From positions 1-64,000 of the forward strand of contig JALSLV010000053.1 of the NCBI GenBank assembly GCA_026988115.1: a DNA stretch of 64,000 nt. The letters are read 5' to 3'. The position numbers were made by a program, and so were the translations under genes. This stretch comes from Lysobacterales bacterium. GTDB taxonomy: Bacteria; Pseudomonadota; Gammaproteobacteria; Xanthomonadales; Marinicellaceae. The notes below the pieces were generated by a model, which did no database searches, was not told the DNA's origin, and saw only the letters and a list, made by a program, of their open reading frames with translations. Below are positions 19,116-28,264 of this stretch, piece by piece (the stretch's first letter is position 1; the number at the start of each line of letters is the position of its first letter).

Positions 19116-19460
19116 TTATTCCGCTTCTTCAGATATTGTTGTGCTGTTTTTTTCAGGAAAATAATTGCCCTCTGTTTTTATAAGTTTGTTGTCTTTAAAA
19201 AAGAGTGTTAAATGTTTAACTTTATCGATTTTCCCTTTGATTTTGAATGTGTTGACATAATCCCATCTGTTTTGATTAAAGGGATCTGCAATTGCAGGCG
19301 TGCCTAGTATAATTGCAATCTGTCTCTTACTCATGCCTGGTTTGATTTGGTCTACATCAGTTTGGACTAAAACATTGCCTTGTTGTACTTGAGTTTTATA
19401 GATACATGCCGTTGTGAAGAATGCAATAAACAAGCTTAATAGAATTGTGTTGAATTTCAT
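19116..19460 (-). CDS. bamE: outer membrane assembly lipoprotein BamE
   Basis: BamE is a small lipoprotein of the BAM complex, which inserts beta-barrel proteins into the outer membrane. The 114-residue precursor has a signal peptide with lipobox TTAC at residues 16-19. The SmpA/OmlA fold motifs QGNVLVQTDVDQIKPGMSKRQ and LGTPAIADPFNQNRWDYV are present. It is convergent with ratB and divergent from fur, a classic arrangement. Confidence 0.95.
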   Translation of the reverse strand: MKFNTILLSLFIAFFTTACIYKTQVQQGNVLVQTDVDQIKPGMSKRQIAIILGTPAIADPFNQNRWDYVNTFKIKGKIDKVKHLTLFFKDNKLIKTEGNYFPEKNSTTISEEAE

Positions 19461-19551
19461 AATAATAACTAAATTTTTAACTGCTCGAATGATACAATAA
19501 TGCGCGTTAAATAGCTGTTAATTTCAGTCAAATAATTTAAATGAGAAAAAA

Positions 19552-19953
19552 ATGAAAGGTCAAGACATTAAGGATGCTGGTTTAAAGGTTACTTTGCCCC
19601 GTTTACAAATATTGGAATTTTTTGAAAAAAATCCAGGAAAACATTTTTCAGCTGATGATTTGTTTACACAGATTAGAAAATCAAATAATGAGATTGGGCT
19701 CGCAACAATTTATCGTGTTTTAAATCAGTTTGAATCGGCGGGTTTGTTAGTAAAACATCAATTTGATAATGCTCTAGCAATCTATGAATTAGATACAGGT
19801 GAGCATCATGACCATATGGTAGATGTGGATTCTGGCGAAGTTAAAGAATTTTATAATCAAGAACTTGAAGAGTTACAAGTCAAGTTAGTTCAATCCTATG
19901 GTTACGAATTAATCGATCATAATATGGTCTTATACGTTAAGAAAATTAAATAA
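19552..19953 (+). CDS. fur: ferric uptake regulator Fur
   Basis: Fur is an iron-responsive repressor of 133 residues. The N-terminal winged helix includes LKVTLPRLQILEFF and EIGLATIYRVLNQFESAGL. The dimerisation domain has the metal site HHDHM at residues 85-89. The CxxC that binds structural zinc in E. coli Fur is replaced: the positions read Asp91 and Ser94 (HHDHMVDVDSGEV). Some Fur proteins lack one or both of these cysteines and still work, so the call stands. It is divergent from bamE and followed without a gap by queD. Confidence 0.94.
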   Translation: MKGQDIKDAGLKVTLPRLQILEFFEKNPGKHFSADDLFTQIRKSNNEIGLATIYRVLNQFESAGLLVKHQFDNALAIYELDTGEHHDHMVDVDSGEVKEFYNQELEELQVKLVQSYGYELIDHNMVLYVKKIK

Positions 19954-20315
19954 TGGAAATTTATAAAGTATTCACAGTAGAGTCCGCGCATTGGCTGCCC
20001 AATGTTCCTGATGGACACAAATGTGGTCGTCTACACGGTCATTCAATTAAAATCATTATTTCATTAGCTGATAAAATAGGTGAAGAAACAGGTTGGGTTG
20101 CTGATTTTGCAGATATTAAATCGGTTTTTAAACCCTTATATGAAGAACTTGACCATAATTGTCTCAATCATATAGAAGGCTTGGAAAACCCCACGAGTGA
20201 AAACTTATGCATTTGGATTTGGCGTAAATTACAACCATTATTGCCAACTCTTTCTAAAGTGGAAGTTTGTGAGACATGTAATTCTGGCTGTATTTATTAT
20301 GGACCAATAGAATGA
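19953..20315 (+). CDS. queD: 6-carboxytetrahydropterin synthase QueD
   Basis: QueD converts dihydroneopterin triphosphate to 6-carboxytetrahydropterin in queuosine biosynthesis. The 120-residue protein has zinc histidines in ESAHWLP and HGHS, the catalytic Cys in HKCGRLHGH, DFADIKSVFKPLYEELDH, PTSENLCIWIW and the C-terminal ETCNSGCIYYG. The longer CxxxHGH spacing is QueD-type rather than eukaryotic PTPS-type. It is probably translated with fur and the following TPR gene (overlapping start and stop codons). Confidence 0.93.
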   Translation: MEIYKVFTVESAHWLPNVPDGHKCGRLHGHSIKIIISLADKIGEETGWVADFADIKSVFKPLYEELDHNCLNHIEGLENPTSENLCIWIWRKLQPLLPTLSKVEVCETCNSGCIYYGPIE

Positions 20316-21061
20316 ATGAAGTTATAACCAAAGCATTAGGTTTACAAATGAACGGCTTCCATACAGAAGCATTAAAAATTTTTCAAAAAGCCTTACAAAA
20401 AGAACCGATGCATTCAACTTTATGTGAATATTATGGCTCAACACTTTTGTCTCTTGGGCAAAACAATGAAGCTAAAAAATATTTAACCAGAGCACTAAAT
20501 CAAAATATTGAAAAGCCTCAAGTCTTAAATAACTTATCCACAGCTAATCGAGCTCTTGGTTTGTTCAATGAAGCCTTGTTAAATGCAAAATCCGCACTTA
20601 AATTCAAACCAGATTATCTGGATGCTTGGGTAAATCGCGCAAATATTCACATGGATTTAAGGCAATGGGGTGAAGCCATAGAAGCGTATAAAAATGCCAT
20701 TAATTTAGATAAAGACGACAAAGGACCTTATTTAAGTTTGGCGCGTGTTTATTTGTTTAATCATGAATACGATAATGCCTTAAAGCTGTATAAAAAATGT
20801 TATACGCGCTTTAATGATGTGGAGTTTTTAGTTGGTGAATTAATTTGCTATCGAGCAAAAAAGGATTACGCTAAAGCAGTGGATTTTTCTTATAAATTAA
20901 AAGAAAATTATGATAATGAACTCATGTGGTTTGAATGGATCCAGACTTTATGGATGGCAAATGACAAAAAACGTGTTAAAGAAGAGTCAAAAAAAGCAAT
21001 TGAAAAATTTGGAGAATATCCTGCGTTAATGAGTATTGTTAATTTACTTGAAGAAGATTAG
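20312..21061 (+). CDS. tetratricopeptide repeat protein
   Basis: The 249-residue protein has no signal peptide and is built of about five TPR units, for example EALKIFQKALQKEP, EALLNAKSALKFKPDYLDAWVNRANIH and EAIEAYKNAINLDKDDKGPYLSLARVY. It is probably a cytoplasmic scaffold. It overlaps queD by 4 bases, and a transglycosylase-like gene follows. I cannot assign a specific partner. Confidence 0.85.
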   Translation: MNEVITKALGLQMNGFHTEALKIFQKALQKEPMHSTLCEYYGSTLLSLGQNNEAKKYLTRALNQNIEKPQVLNNLSTANRALGLFNEALLNAKSALKFKPDYLDAWVNRANIHMDLRQWGEAIEAYKNAINLDKDDKGPYLSLARVYLFNHEYDNALKLYKKCYTRFNDVEFLVGELICYRAKKDYAKAVDFSYKLKENYDNELMWFEWIQTLWMANDKKRVKEESKKAIEKFGEYPALMSIVNLLEED

Positions 21062-21065
21062 CTTG

Positions 21066-21683
21066 ATGATTCGATATAGATTACAAAAAAGTAAGCTTAA
21101 ATTTTTTGTTTCTATCGTGTTGTTTTTTCTACTTCTTTATACATGGATTTCTATTTCATCTTGTGCACATAAAGTGCCTTCAAATCCTGATAATATATGC
21201 ACGATATTTGATGATAAATGGCGATGGCATAAACACGCTAAGAGGTCACAAAAAAAATGGGGTACACCTATTCACGTCCAAATGGCAATACTCAAACAGG
21301 AATCTGGCTTTCAATACGATGCAAAACCAGGGAGAAAAAAGCTATTGGGACTTATTCCATGGAAACGTAAATCAACTGCTTATGGCTACGCTCAAGTCTT
21401 AAATGCAACATGGAAAGAATACATAAAAGCAACTGGAAACAAAGGGGCTGATAGAGATAGTTTTAAAGATGCTATTGATTTTGTTGGGTGGTACACTAAT
21501 CAAAGCTATAAAAAAGCAAAAATATCAAAATGGGATACACGAAATCAATACTTGGCATATCATGAAGGGCAGGCAGGTTATTTAAAAAAGAGTTACAACG
21601 AAAAGAAATGGTTGCTCTTAGTAGCAAAAAAAGTAGATGCACAATCTAAAAAATACGCACAACAAATAAAATCGTGCCAATAA
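21066..21683 (+). CDS. lytic transglycosylase-like (SLT domain) envelope protein
   Basis: An N-terminal hydrophobic segment (FFVSIVLFFLLLYTWISI) ends at SSCAHK, a possible lipobox, so the protein is membrane- or lipid-anchored in the periplasm. The SLT-like domain has the catalytic-Glu motif AILKQESGFQYDA, then AYGYAQVLNATWKEY and YLAYHEGQAGY. It should cleave peptidoglycan glycan strands. I took the ATG at 21066, because the open frame reaches a TTG inside the TPR gene. Confidence 0.8.
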   Translation: MIRYRLQKSKLKFFVSIVLFFLLLYTWISISSCAHKVPSNPDNICTIFDDKWRWHKHAKRSQKKWGTPIHVQMAILKQESGFQYDAKPGRKKLLGLIPWKRKSTAYGYAQVLNATWKEYIKATGNKGADRDSFKDAIDFVGWYTNQSYKKAKISKWDTRNQYLAYHEGQAGYLKKSYNEKKWLLLVAKKVDAQSKKYAQQIKSCQ

Positions 21684-21720
21684 AGTTGAACTAATTGTTT
21701 TAAATGTTATCATAGGACTA

Positions 21721-22074
21721 ATGAAAACACAAAATCACAAAAAATTAATCGCTTTAATGCTGCTAATATTCGTTGGTCAAGTGTTTTCTGCGCCAATTTT
21801 TTCGTGTTCTCAACATCAGGAAGCTCAATCATCTGTAATGATGGACATGCATATGGACAGCATGGATTCTTCAGAAATGGATTCCATGAGTATGGATTGT
21901 TGTGGTAATCAGTGTGATTGTCCAGATGCGATGTGTTTTAGCCATGTTTTCATCAGCTCTATCGATGCCACTTCAAGTTACAATACGCCGAAAGCACACC
22001 TAATAATTACTCGGTCTATCTTAATTCAAAAGCACTTAATTAGTGCTATTTTTCACCCTCCAATTTTAAGTTAA
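21721..22074 (+). CDS. small exported Met/His/Cys-rich protein (copper island, left end)
   Basis: The 117-residue protein has a signal peptide (LIALMLLIFVGQVFSA). A Met/Asp/Ser-rich stretch (MMDMHMDSMDSSEMDSMSM) is followed by the cysteine cluster DCCGNQCDCPDAMC and a C-terminus ending HPPILS. The composition suggests periplasmic copper binding. It is the first gene before the CusCBA pump. A distant relative with the same CC...CxC layout and an RPPIL end lies at the far side of the island (40298-40636). The family has no name I can recall with confidence. Confidence 0.78.
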   Translation: MKTQNHKKLIALMLLIFVGQVFSAPIFSCSQHQEAQSSVMMDMHMDSMDSSEMDSMSMDCCGNQCDCPDAMCFSHVFISSIDATSSYNTPKAHLIITRSILIQKHLISAIFHPPILS

Positions 22075-22139
22075 CACAATATACCTACGTCTGAAATAAG
22101 GCGAAACTAATTTGTTACTTAAAATAATCGGAGGCAGAA

Positions 22140-23468
22140 ATGTCACTCAAAAAAATTCTGTTATTGGCGATATTGTCAATAACCCTCACTGATAAAGCAC
22201 AAGCCCAAAATGCATTGAGCTTAGAAAAAACCATAGCCATCGCACAACATAATGATTTGTGGCTGATAAACAATCGTTACCAACAAAAGGCAACCCAAAG
22301 TTTAAGCGTAGCATCTGGGCAATTGCCTGATCCTAAGGTCTCTTTGGCTTTTTTAAATTTCCCAACCGACACGTTTAATTTTGGGCAAGAACCCATGACG
22401 CAATTAAAAGTCGGTGTTTCACAAATGTTTCCACGGGGCAAAACCTTAGCGTTAAAACGTGAACAGTTAGAACTTAAAAGCGATATATTTCCTTTTCAAC
22501 GACTCAATCGCAGCGAAAAAGTCAAAGTGATTGTCTCAAAGTTATGGTTGGATGCTTATAAAGCCCAAGAAAGCATTGCCTTGATTGAAAAAAATCGTGC
22601 ACTTTTTGAGCAATTATCAGAGGTTGCAGAATCTTCTTACTCTTCTGCTTTAGGTCGAACATCACAACAAGATATCATCCGAGCACAACTTGAATTGACA
22701 CGCTTAGAAGATCGATTAACCATGCTGAGCCAGAAATACGACAGGGCTATTCAAAACCTCTCGGGCTGGATAAATGATTATTATCTTGAAAATTATCAAA
22801 ACCAGCAAGTCAGCAAAGGCATCAATAACAGTAACAACATTAAATTGAACAGCCAATTGCCTGATATTAAATTAAAAAACAAACTCTTAACCTTGGCATT
22901 GGATGATAAAAAAATTTTGCAATTATTTAAAAACCACCCTGCGGTTGTGGCATTGCAACAAAAATTAGCCGTCAGCGACAAAGGTATTGATTTAGCCAAA
23001 CAAAATTACAAACCAGGATGGGGTGTTAATGCCAGTTATGGTTATCGAGGCGAATCACCAAGCGGCATCAATCGAGCTGACTTTCTCACACTTGGTGTCA
23101 CTTTTGATGTGCCTTTATTTACCAAAAACCGCCAAGACAAAAAGCTCCAGGCTGCTGTTGCTCAAAGTGATGCCGTGCAAACTGAAGAGTTATTGCTGTT
23201 GCGGCAAATGTTGGCATCGTACAAGTCACTTGTCAGTCAATTAAAACGTTTGGATGAAAGGCAAAAACTTTACCAAAAAACCTTATTGCCGCAAATGAAC
23301 GAACAAGCCGTGGCTTCACTTTCCGCTTACACTAATGATACTGGTGATTTTGCAGAAGTCGTTCGGTCTCGAATTGCAGAATTAAACGCACAAATAGATG
23401 CATTAAGCATAGATGTTGATAGACAAAAAATTATCGCCCAAATTAACTACTTCTTTAAACAAGTATAA
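22140..23468 (+). CDS. cusC: outer membrane efflux protein, CusC/TolC family
   Basis: This is the outer-membrane channel of a heavy-metal RND pump (442 residues). A signal peptide ends near DKAQAQ. The mature protein has two OEP-type helical repeats: ALSLEKTIAIAQHNDLWLIN with ASGQLPDPKVSLAFLNFP, and GIDLAKQNYKPGWGVNASYG. It is poorly conserved by nature, so the assignment rests on these repeats and on the following cusB and cusA genes. GGAGG precedes the ATG. Confidence 0.9.
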   Translation: MSLKKILLLAILSITLTDKAQAQNALSLEKTIAIAQHNDLWLINNRYQQKATQSLSVASGQLPDPKVSLAFLNFPTDTFNFGQEPMTQLKVGVSQMFPRGKTLALKREQLELKSDIFPFQRLNRSEKVKVIVSKLWLDAYKAQESIALIEKNRALFEQLSEVAESSYSSALGRTSQQDIIRAQLELTRLEDRLTMLSQKYDRAIQNLSGWINDYYLENYQNQQVSKGINNSNNIKLNSQLPDIKLKNKLLTLALDDKKILQLFKNHPAVVALQQKLAVSDKGIDLAKQNYKPGWGVNASYGYRGESPSGINRADFLTLGVTFDVPLFTKNRQDKKLQAAVAQSDAVQTEELLLLRQMLASYKSLVSQLKRLDERQKLYQKTLLPQMNEQAVASLSAYTNDTGDFAEVVRSRIAELNAQIDALSIDVDRQKIIAQINYFFKQV

Positions 23469-23479
23469 GGAAAAAAACA

Positions 23480-24949
23480 ATGAAAAAACCAATAATAACC
23501 CTCATTCTTGGCATTGCCATAGGCTTTGCCGCAATGTTCGTATTCAATAAATTTCAATCACCTGCTGGCTCTGCAGCCACGGGTTCGGAAGAGAGTGCAT
23601 CAAAAGAAAAGAAACCCTTGTACTGGGTCGCCCCAATGGATGCCAATTATCGTCGTGATAAACCAGGTAAATCACCGATGGGCATGGACTTAATTCCTTA
23701 TTACGGTGATGAAGGTGGTGGCAATGATGCAGGGCCTGGCACAATTCGTATAAACCCTGATGTGGTTAATAATCTAGGTGTGAGAACCACAAAATCCATA
23801 AGAAAACCTTTGCATTTTGAAATCAATACTGTCGGTTACGTGGCTTATGATGAGGACAAGCTGGTGCATGTGCATTCACGTATTGAGGGTTGGATTGAAC
23901 AATTGTTTGTTAAAGCGGTAGGTGATAAGGTAGAAAAAGGTCAAGCCCTTTATTCAATATATTCACCGTCATTGGTCAATGCCCAAGAAGAATTATTACT
24001 GGCATTAAAACGCAACAATAAAGTGCTAATTAACGCTGCCAAAGACCGACTCAAGTCTTTACAATTGCCGCAATCCGCCATAAACAAACTGATTAAAACC
24101 CGCAAAGTGCAACAAAATATTACCTTTTTTGCCCCACAAGGTGGATTTGTGGACAAATTGAATATCCGTCAAGGATTTTTTGTTAAACCTGCCATGACTT
24201 TATTGTCAATTGGAGATATTGATAATGTTTGGGTCGAAGCAGAGGTCATTGAATCGCAGATTTCGCATATTTATCCCAATTTGCCCGTGAGTATGCAGGT
24301 TGATGCGATACCGACCCAATCATTTAATGGCAAAGTTGATTATATTTACCCAACTTTAGATGCAAAAAAACGCACCCTTAAAATTCGGATTAAATTTGCC
24401 AACAAAGACCATAGCCTAAAACCTAATATGTTTGCCACGATTCAAATCCACCATAACGAACAACAACCCTTATTGTTAGTCCCAAGTGAAGCAGTCATTC
24501 GTTCGGGTAAAGCCAGTCGTGTGGTTTTGGCCTTGGGTGAAGGGCAATTTAAATCCATTGAAGTCAAAACAGGCAGAAAAAGTGATGATTATATCGAAAT
24601 TTTATCAGGACTTGATGAAGGGGAAGAAGTTGTTACTTCTGCACAGTTCTTGCTGGATTCCGAATCTTCTAAAACTTCTGACTTTAAACGCATGAATCAT
24701 GAAGAAAGAGAAATTTCTTCGGCAACTGTTAATGGCACAATTAACTCTATTATGCAAGACATGAGAATGGTCAATATCAGCCGTGAAGCGATTGAAAAAT
24801 GGGGCAGGGATGCGGCTACTTTGGATTTTTTAGTTGATGATACTGTTGGCATGTATGGTTTAAAAGCTGGCATGAAAGTCATGTTTACTTTTGAAATACG
24901 TGAACAAGGGTTTGTGATAACTAGTATCATGGACATGGGAGAAAAATAA
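23480..24949 (+). CDS. cusB: RND efflux periplasmic adaptor CusB with fused CusF-like domain
   Basis: This membrane-fusion subunit (489 residues) has an N-terminal signal anchor and then a heavy-metal-binding module at about residues 47-78 (YWVAPMDANYRRDKPGKSP, MGMDLIPYY). The HlyD barrel-sandwich and helical hairpin follow (GWIEQLFVKAVGDKVEKGQALYSIYSP). The last 75 residues (TVNGTINSIMQDMRMVNISR, GMKVMFTF) look like a CusF copper/silver chaperone domain fused in cis. The next gene starts inside its stop codon. Confidence 0.93.
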   Translation: MKKPIITLILGIAIGFAAMFVFNKFQSPAGSAATGSEESASKEKKPLYWVAPMDANYRRDKPGKSPMGMDLIPYYGDEGGGNDAGPGTIRINPDVVNNLGVRTTKSIRKPLHFEINTVGYVAYDEDKLVHVHSRIEGWIEQLFVKAVGDKVEKGQALYSIYSPSLVNAQEELLLALKRNNKVLINAAKDRLKSLQLPQSAINKLIKTRKVQQNITFFAPQGGFVDKLNIRQGFFVKPAMTLLSIGDIDNVWVEAEVIESQISHIYPNLPVSMQVDAIPTQSFNGKVDYIYPTLDAKKRTLKIRIKFANKDHSLKPNMFATIQIHHNEQQPLLLVPSEAVIRSGKASRVVLALGEGQFKSIEVKTGRKSDDYIEILSGLDEGEEVVTSAQFLLDSESSKTSDFKRMNHEEREISSATVNGTINSIMQDMRMVNISREAIEKWGRDAATLDFLVDDTVGMYGLKAGMKVMFTFEIREQGFVITSIMDMGEK

Positions 24950-27900
24950 TGATTGCCAATATTATCCGTTGGTCTGTAGGCAACCGATTTTTCGTTCTGC
25001 TTGGGACTTTTATGTTGGTTGGTGTGGGTTTGTTTGCCTTAAAAAATACACCGGTTGACGCCATTCCAGATTTGTCCGATGTGCAAGTTATTATTAAGAC
25101 ATCTTATCCCGGACAAGCCCCACAAGTGGTACAAGATCAAGTCACCTACCCAATGACCACCGCCATGTTATCGGTACCTGGTGCGGTCACGGTTCGGGGT
25201 TATTCGTTTTTTGGTGATTCTTACGTTTATGTAATTTTCGACGAAAAAACCGACTTGTACTGGGCACGTTCGCGTGTTTTAGAGTATCTTTCCCAAGTGG
25301 CTCCAACTTTACCAGCCGCTGCCAGACCGCAATTAGGGCCTGATGCCACAGGTGTGGGTTGGGTTTATATTTATTCATTGATTGATAAAACAGGCAAAAA
25401 CGACCTGTCGCAATTACGCAGTTTACAAGACTGGTTTTTGAAGTATGAACTGCAAACAGTTCCTGGTGTTTCTGAAGTCACTGCTGTTGGTGGTATGGTT
25501 AAGCAATACCAAGTGCAAGTTGATCCTGAAAAATTACGTGCCTACAATATTCCTTTGTCCCATATTGGCATGGCGATTAAAAAAGGCAACCAAGAAATTG
25601 GTGCATCGGTGATAGAAATGGCAGAAGCTGAATACATGGTGCGCACCACAGGTTATCTCAAAAACACCACCGATATAGGCAATATTCCCCTTGGTACAAA
25701 TGTCAATGGCGTGCCATTATTACTCAAAGATGTTGCCGATATTGGCACAGGTCCGCAAATGCGTCGCGGTATTGCCGAACTCAATGGCGAAGGTGAGACA
25801 GTTGGCGGTATTATCGTTATGCGTTTTGGTGAAAATGCCCAAAAAGTCATTGATGGTGTCAAAGAAAAACTCGAACAACTCAAAAAAGGCCTGCCAGAAG
25901 GCGTAGAAGTGGTTACTGTCTATGACCGCAGTGGATTAATTGAAAAAGCAGTCGAAAACCTGTGGCATAAACTACTCGAAGAATTTGCCGTAGTGGCATT
26001 GGTTTGTATGATATTTTTGTTCCATATTCGTTCTTCGCTTGTGGCAATATTCAGCTTGCCAGTTGGTATCTTATCCGCCTTTATGATTATGCATTTTCAA
26101 GGACTCAATGCCAATATTATGTCATTAGGAGGGATTGCCATCGCTATTGGTGCGATGATTGATGGGGCGATTGTGCTGATTGAAAACATGCACAAACACA
26201 TGGAGGCAACCCCGATTACCAAAGAAAATCGCTGGAAAATTGTGGCAGATTCTGCTGCCGAAGTGGGTCCGGCTTTATTTTTTAGTTTGTTGATTATTAC
26301 CGTCAGTTTTATCCCCGTTTTCACTCTCGAAGCCCAAGAAGGACGCATGTTTGCACCGTTGGCATTTACCAAAACCTACGCTATGGCAGCCTCAGCTTTT
26401 TTAGCCATCACTTTAGTGCCCGTACTTATGGGTTATTTTATTCGAGGTAAAGTTTTACCCGAGCATAAAAATCCCATCAATCGCTTTTTAATCGCCATTT
26501 ATCTGCCTGTGTTAAAAACCGTGTTGCGTTTTCCAAAAACCACACTTTTAGCGACATTATTGGTGTTAATTGTGGGCATGTATCCTGTTAATAAAATCGG
26601 TGGTGAATTTATTCCTCCATTGGATGAAGGCGATTTAATGTACATGCCAACCACTTATCCAGGTATTTCTATTGGTAAAGCCCGCGAGTTATTGCAACAA
26701 ACCGATAAACTGATTAAATCAGTTCCAGAAGTCATCACCGTATTTGGCAAAGTCGGGCGAGCAGAAACAGCCACCGATCCCGCACCATTGACCATGATTG
26801 AAACCTTTATACAGCTCAAACCAAAAAGTGAATGGCGAGAAGGCTTGACCAAAGAGGATTTGAAAAAAGAACTCGATGGTTTGGTTAAATTACCCGGAGT
26901 CACCAATGCTTGGGTTGAGCCTATAAAAACCCGTATTGATATGTTAGCCACAGGCATCAAAACCCCAGTTGGGATAAAAATTGCTGGCCCTGAACTCATT
27001 GAAATCGAAAAAATTGGTAAAAGACTGGAGGAAATCCTCAAAAATGTGCCTGGAACTGCTTCGGTTTATTCCGAACGTGTCGCAGGTGGTCGCTATATCA
27101 AGGTCGACATTAAACGTGCAAAAGCCGCACGTTATGGCATGAGTATTGCCGATATTCAACAAGTGGTAGCATCAGCCATTGGTGGCATGAATGTCACGCA
27201 AACGGTCGAGGGTTTGGAGCGTTATCCAGTCAATGTCCGTTATCCACAAGATTACCGCAATTCACCTGAAACATTAGCCCGATTACCCATAGTTAACAAC
27301 ATGGGTCAAACCATATCACTGGGCGATGTCGCCAATATCTTTGTTGAAGATGGACCACCAGGCATAAAATCTGAAAACGCTCGCTTAAACGGTTGGTCAT
27401 TTATTGATATTGATGGTGTGGATGTCGGTACCTATGTGGTGGATGCACAAAAAATCGTTCAAGAGCAACTGAAATTACCTTCGGGTTATTCAATTACATG
27501 GTCAGGACAATACGAATACATGCAACGTGCCAAAGAAAAACTAAGCTATGTTGTACCTTTGACTCTCGCTATTATTGTAATTTTATTATTTATGAATTTT
27601 CGTAATTTCATTGAAGTAGCCATCATTATGGGAACGCTTCCTTTGGCAATGGTTGGAGGTATTTGGTTGATGTATATTCAAGGTTATAACTTCTCAGTCG
27701 CCGTGGGTGTTGGTTTTATTGCTCTTGCTGGTGTGGCAGTAGAAATTGGCGTGATTATGCTGGTTTACCTCAATCAAGCCTATCAAAAAATGCAAAAAGA
27801 TTTCAAAAATAAAACCATCAAATTAGATGATTTACGTCACGCAGTCACCCAAGGTGCTGGTATGCGGGTACGCCCAGTAATGATGACCGCTGCCGCCATT

Positions 27901-28089
27901 ATCGTTGGTCTATTGCCGATTTTATACGGAACAGGCACAGGTTCAGAGGTCATGAGCCGAATTGCTGCCCCTATGGTTGGTGGCATGGTCACAGCGGTTA
28001 TCTTAACCTTATTGGTTGTGCCATCAGTGTTCTTTTTGTGGCGAGCGCAAGCAGTAAAGAAAAATTTAAAATTAATTAAAAGTAAATAA
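24949..28089 (+). CDS. cusA: copper/silver RND efflux pump CusA (HME family)
   Basis: The inner-membrane proton-driven pump subunit has 1046 residues. Heavy-metal RND features include NTPVDAIPDLSDVQVI near the N-terminus, the first TM block AVVALVCMIFLFHIRSSLVAI, GAMIDGAIVLIENMHKH with the proton-relay acidic residues, and the second block PLTLAIIVILLFMNFRNFIE. Together with cusC and cusB it should export Cu(I) or Ag(I) from the periplasm. The CusA assignment over Czc rests on the neighbouring copper genes and the fused CusF domain. Confidence 0.94.
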   Translation: MIANIIRWSVGNRFFVLLGTFMLVGVGLFALKNTPVDAIPDLSDVQVIIKTSYPGQAPQVVQDQVTYPMTTAMLSVPGAVTVRGYSFFGDSYVYVIFDEKTDLYWARSRVLEYLSQVAPTLPAAARPQLGPDATGVGWVYIYSLIDKTGKNDLSQLRSLQDWFLKYELQTVPGVSEVTAVGGMVKQYQVQVDPEKLRAYNIPLSHIGMAIKKGNQEIGASVIEMAEAEYMVRTTGYLKNTTDIGNIPLGTNVNGVPLLLKDVADIGTGPQMRRGIAELNGEGETVGGIIVMRFGENAQKVIDGVKEKLEQLKKGLPEGVEVVTVYDRSGLIEKAVENLWHKLLEEFAVVALVCMIFLFHIRSSLVAIFSLPVGILSAFMIMHFQGLNANIMSLGGIAIAIGAMIDGAIVLIENMHKHMEATPITKENRWKIVADSAAEVGPALFFSLLIITVSFIPVFTLEAQEGRMFAPLAFTKTYAMAASAFLAITLVPVLMGYFIRGKVLPEHKNPINRFLIAIYLPVLKTVLRFPKTTLLATLLVLIVGMYPVNKIGGEFIPPLDEGDLMYMPTTYPGISIGKARELLQQTDKLIKSVPEVITVFGKVGRAETATDPAPLTMIETFIQLKPKSEWREGLTKEDLKKELDGLVKLPGVTNAWVEPIKTRIDMLATGIKTPVGIKIAGPELIEIEKIGKRLEEILKNVPGTASVYSERVAGGRYIKVDIKRAKAARYGMSIADIQQVVASAIGGMNVTQTVEGLERYPVNVRYPQDYRNSPETLARLPIVNNMGQTISLGDVANIFVEDGPPGIKSENARLNGWSFIDIDGVDVGTYVVDAQKIVQEQLKLPSGYSITWSGQYEYMQRAKEKLSYVVPLTLAIIVILLFMNFRNFIEVAIIMGTLPLAMVGGIWLMYIQGYNFSVAVGVGFIALAGVAVEIGVIMLVYLNQAYQKMQKDFKNKTIKLDDLRHAVTQGAGMRVRPVMMTAAAIIVGLLPILYGTGTGSEVMSRIAAPMVGGMVTAVILTLLVVPSVFFLWRAQAVKKNLKLIKSK

Positions 28090-28135
28090 TAAAATAGGTT
28101 ATACGAGTGAAAACATTAACTCAGTATCAAATTAG

Positions 28136-28206
28136 ACTGGATCCCCGCATTCGCGAGGATGACATTTGTGTCTCTTTTGTCATTCCCGTGAAAACGGGAA
28201 TCCAGT
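28136..28206. repeat. palindromic intergenic repeat (ctggattcccg / cgggaatccag type)
   Basis: The 71-base element has outer arms ACTGGATCCCC and GGGAATCCAGT and inner hairpins CCGCATTCGCGAGG-like and TTCCCGTGAAAACGGGAA, with GATGACA and TGTCATTC inside. It resembles the common proteobacterial TGGATTCCCG repeat family. It sits between cusA and the next gene and could act as a terminator or mRNA stabiliser. Confidence 0.7.
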
Positions 28207-28264
28207 TTCAATTAAGCGCTGGATTTCAGAGTTTGCGTAGATAACTAAACAACAGGAGAAAAAA

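Noticed and set aside
28090-28264. CueR/CusR operator in the gap before the NTF2-like and copA genes
   Set aside because: The only palindrome is the general TGGATTCCCG-type repeat. No ACCTTCC/GGAAGGT-like operator was found.
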